Below, piece after piece: positions 13,459 through 15,200 of a stretch of 15,200 nt of DNA. This stretch comes from Collinsella sp. (GTDB lineage Bacteria > Actinomycetota > Coriobacteriia > Coriobacteriales > Coriobacteriaceae). The notes beneath the pieces are model-generated. The model saw only the letters and a list, made by a program, of their open reading frames with translations. It made no database searches and was not told the DNA's origin. The translations under genes and the position numbers were made by a program. Position 1 is the first letter of the stretch. Each line of letters opens with the position of its first letter. Location: the NCBI GenBank assembly GCA_014871665.1, contig WGSL01000050.1, positions 1-15,200 of the forward strand, given 5' to 3'.

Positions 13459-13794
13459 ATGAAACCAAAAAAAGAAACCGTTGCATTGCTGTCACTTGGC
13501 TTGGGGCTTTTTGCGCTGGTCTACGGGCTTATAACAAAAGCGATGCTATCTCATCGTTATACGTTTAAAGCTCCTCTTACCAGCATGGAGCTTTCGGTTT
13601 TGGCAATTATTGGAATCGGATTTGTTTTACTGATTGCTGGTGCGCTTCTATTTATAAGCGTGCGCTATACATCCAAGAATGTTGTTGATATTGATTCGAC
13701 ACGGAACAAAGGCAAAGTATGTCCTTATTGCCAAACTCGAATCATAGGAGATGCGAAACACTGTCCGAACTGTGGTCAAGAGTTGGGTCAATAA
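13459..13794 (+). CDS. Membrane protein with two helices and C-terminal zinc ribbon
   Basis: The product has 111 residues. Two hydrophobic helices lie at about 8-28 and 45-68. The C-terminal tail carries CPYC at 88-91 and CPNCG at 102-106, a four-cysteine zinc ribbon (C-x2-C-x10-C-x2-C). With two helices both ends should be on the same side, most likely the cytoplasm, where zinc ribbons are usually found. No family function is known to me. The ATG at 13459 has GGAGGG 8 bases upstream; the frame opens earlier at 13414 without a good site. A second small gene starts 13 bp after its stop, so the two probably form an operon. Confidence 0.7.
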   Translation: MKPKKETVALLSLGLGLFALVYGLITKAMLSHRYTFKAPLTSMELSVLAIIGIGFVLLIAGALLFISVRYTSKNVVDIDSTRNKGKVCPYCQTRIIGDAKHCPNCGQELGQ

Positions 13795-13807
13795 GAAGGG
13801 GCTTGAG

Positions 13808-14134
13808 ATGCCGAGGACAACGGTAACGATTTGTGCGCACGGTCAAATTGATACGCCAAGAGTCTTAGAGATCTGGAAGAGCATCATTGAAGGCGCCGGC
13901 TTTCAACAGAAACTAATTAAGGGTGAACCTTGTTGGTCGAAGGGCGACGGCGTACTGATGCTGCAGCGTAATTTTACGATTGCTTTTGGCGAAAGGGAAA
14001 TTGTGCTTGAGGGATGGATGGGCGATGCTCTCTTGGGTGAATCCGATTTGACGGGCGTTAACGGGTGGATGCAAAAGAAAAAGATGAAAGGGCTCCTGTC
14101 CCAAGCGGAGGGTGCAATTAGGAGCATAGTCTAG
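13808..14134 (+). CDS. Hypothetical protein, 108 residues
   Basis: I do not recognise this family. The protein is soluble, with no signal peptide or membrane helix. It starts PRTTVTICAHGQID, has an amphipathic helix around residues 16-30 (PRVLEIWKSIIEGAG), then beta-like stretches (GVLMLQRNFTIAFGEREIVLEGWMG) and a C-terminal helix rich in Lys and Met (NGWMQKKKMKGLLSQAEGAI). A small alpha/beta fold is likely. The ATG at 13808 has AAGGGG upstream; an earlier ATG at 13751 in the same frame overlaps the zinc-ribbon gene and lacks a site. Only 13 bp separate it from the zinc-ribbon gene, so the two are probably co-expressed. Confidence 0.65.
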   Translation: MPRTTVTICAHGQIDTPRVLEIWKSIIEGAGFQQKLIKGEPCWSKGDGVLMLQRNFTIAFGEREIVLEGWMGDALLGESDLTGVNGWMQKKKMKGLLSQAEGAIRSIV

Positions 14135-14213
14135 GCTGCATTAGATAGCGATACGGTGTTTATTGATGACTGAAATGCATGGCTGGGCCGTAAAAATATA
14201 AGGATACTAGTAG

Positions 14214-14243
14214 CCGGGTGCCCGATTTAATTTGGGCACCCGG
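14214..14243 (+). terminator. Terminator-like hairpin after the two-gene unit
   Basis: CCGGGTGCCC (14214-14223) pairs perfectly with GGGCACCCGG (14234-14243) around an AT-rich 10-base loop. The following TGATTTCGTT is only mildly T-rich, so termination may be partial. It lies 79 bp after the stop at 14134. Confidence 0.6.
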
Positions 14244-14551
14244 TGATTTCGTTAATCTTGTCAGTGAGCTTCAAGCCAACGTTATCCGGTCGCCATTGGC
14301 TTCTGGAAAGACTTAGGTTAAGTGACAAGTGATCGATGCTAGAGGCCAAGCGAAGGATATGGGTATGTCACTGTCTTCGGTTGACCGTGATTCATTTTGG
14401 CTTGATGTGGGCAAGCGGTCTTTGTCGTGAGCGCCGTTAGGGTATGGCTTTTTTCATGTCTGCTGGAGGCCGAAATCTAAACAAAGTAGCCAATAGCGGC
14501 CAAAAGACTATAGGACGCTAGATAAAAGCGATATTTGCGGATAGAGGCAAA
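14244..14551. other. Gene-poor stretch before the terminal membrane protein gene
   Basis: These 308 bp contain no ORF with a plausible start and ribosome binding site on either strand. A small palindrome CGGT-TG-ACCG (about 14378-14388) is the only structure noted. The promoter-like motif found before the lipoprotein and zinc-ribbon genes does not occur here. A decayed gene is possible but I cannot recognise one. Confidence 0.4.
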
Positions 14552-15196
14552 ATGAGAAAAGCAATCGATTTAATAGCAATTTTTATATTTGGAGCAATAG
14601 TTGTATACATTGCGTCGGTCGTTTCATCCAATGGGACGGCGGCGCAGTATGCTGTGTCGGGCTTTTGGGGCGGATGGGTGGAATCTCCAAAAATCTCAAC
14701 TATCGCATTTTGGATAGTGCTCGTGTATCTTGGGCTAGTGGTATTGACTTGTTCGCTGTGCTGGAAGAGTCCCCTATTGGTGTTGGCGGTTTTAGGCGCA
14801 GTTTCGATTATGGTTCTCGTCAATCCCTCTTATTCAATTTATATCTGCTATGTAATGTTCGGCCCGGGACATTTCATTGGAGACCTGCTTATGCCCATTG
14901 CGTCATTTTGCGGATCGGTTATTTTTGGCGGTCAATTTGCCTTTGAAAACGGATATGGCTGGTTTGTAAGACTGATTTGTGTCTTGTTCTGGTCGATGGG
15001 ATTCTTGGCGATTGTTGCAGCTCCGGGCGAGTTCTTTAGCGAGCTGTTCTCCGATTCGGGGACGACGCAGTCAACATCGAGCAGAAGCACAAGATCTGAT
15101 CGCAGTGACGAGATTGATAATTTATTGCGTGATGCCAAGATGGATCGATCGCGTCGAAAATGTTGGTGTAAGGGTGACGCCCTAGCGCCCGTTTAA
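14552..15196 (+). CDS. Polytopic membrane protein of unknown function
   Basis: The product has 214 residues. Hydrophobic segments lie at about 5-24, 50-70, 74-91, 95-125 and 137-157. A Ser/Thr/Arg-rich tail follows (about 168-214), with repeated SR and RSD units and a CWC near the end. The segment FGPGHFIGDLLMPIASFCGS is glycine-rich and could be a structural hinge. The ATG follows GAGG at 5 bases and the gene ends 4 bp before the window edge. I recognise no family or partner; the next gene lies outside the window. Confidence 0.6.
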   Translation: MRKAIDLIAIFIFGAIVVYIASVVSSNGTAAQYAVSGFWGGWVESPKISTIAFWIVLVYLGLVVLTCSLCWKSPLLVLAVLGAVSIMVLVNPSYSIYICYVMFGPGHFIGDLLMPIASFCGSVIFGGQFAFENGYGWFVRLICVLFWSMGFLAIVAAPGEFFSELFSDSGTTQSTSSRSTRSDRSDEIDNLLRDAKMDRSRRKCWCKGDALAPV

Positions 15197-15200
15197 CGAA

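Overview
The gene content suggests a Gram-positive actinobacterium of the Coriobacteriia type (Collinsella-like). The clues are a mannose-family PTS, a class B sortase, an iron-sulphur type PurF, PF06541 membrane protein families and a GC-rich core flanked by AT-richer accessory DNA. The genus is inferred from overall gene style, not from a marker gene.

Left region (1-3852). The end of a PTS EIIB gene (cut by the window edge) is followed by EIIC and EIID of a mannose/fructose/sorbose-family sugar transporter. A GntR/UTRA regulator converges on EIID, and the two stop codons share the bases CTAG. A hormone-sensitive-lipase-type alpha/beta hydrolase is divergent from the regulator. This looks like a sugar import locus with its own repressor and an accessory esterase. 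The substrate cannot be read from the sequence.

Region 3853-4916 holds tandem terminator-like hairpins, then a complete type II toxin-antitoxin operon (Phd/YefM antitoxin, RelE/ParE toxin, ATGA overlap). It has an 11-bp-arm palindrome against the ribosome binding site and its own terminator.

Core region (about 5000-12454, clearly GC-richer). A perfect 30-bp inverted repeat lies just upstream of the purE promoter zone. The genes are purE, a class B sortase and a MoaE-like protein on the plus strand, then a bidirectional terminator, a minus-strand PF06541 membrane protein, and the plus-strand run purF, purM, purN closed by a strong terminator. PurE, PurF, PurM and PurN carry out four steps of de novo IMP synthesis. 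The sortase, MoaE-like gene and membrane protein have no obvious purine role. The purF-purM gap can fold into mutually exclusive hairpins.

Right region (12455-15200, AT-richer, accessory style). It holds a small lipoprotein gene, a two-helix membrane protein with a C-terminal zinc ribbon, an unknown 108-residue protein and an unknown polytopic membrane protein, separated by gene-poor stretches of 230-420 bp. The lipoprotein and zinc-ribbon genes are preceded by the same bipartite promoter-like motif with identical internal spacing, which hints at co-regulation. No tRNA, rRNA, CRISPR array, transposase or integrase was found.
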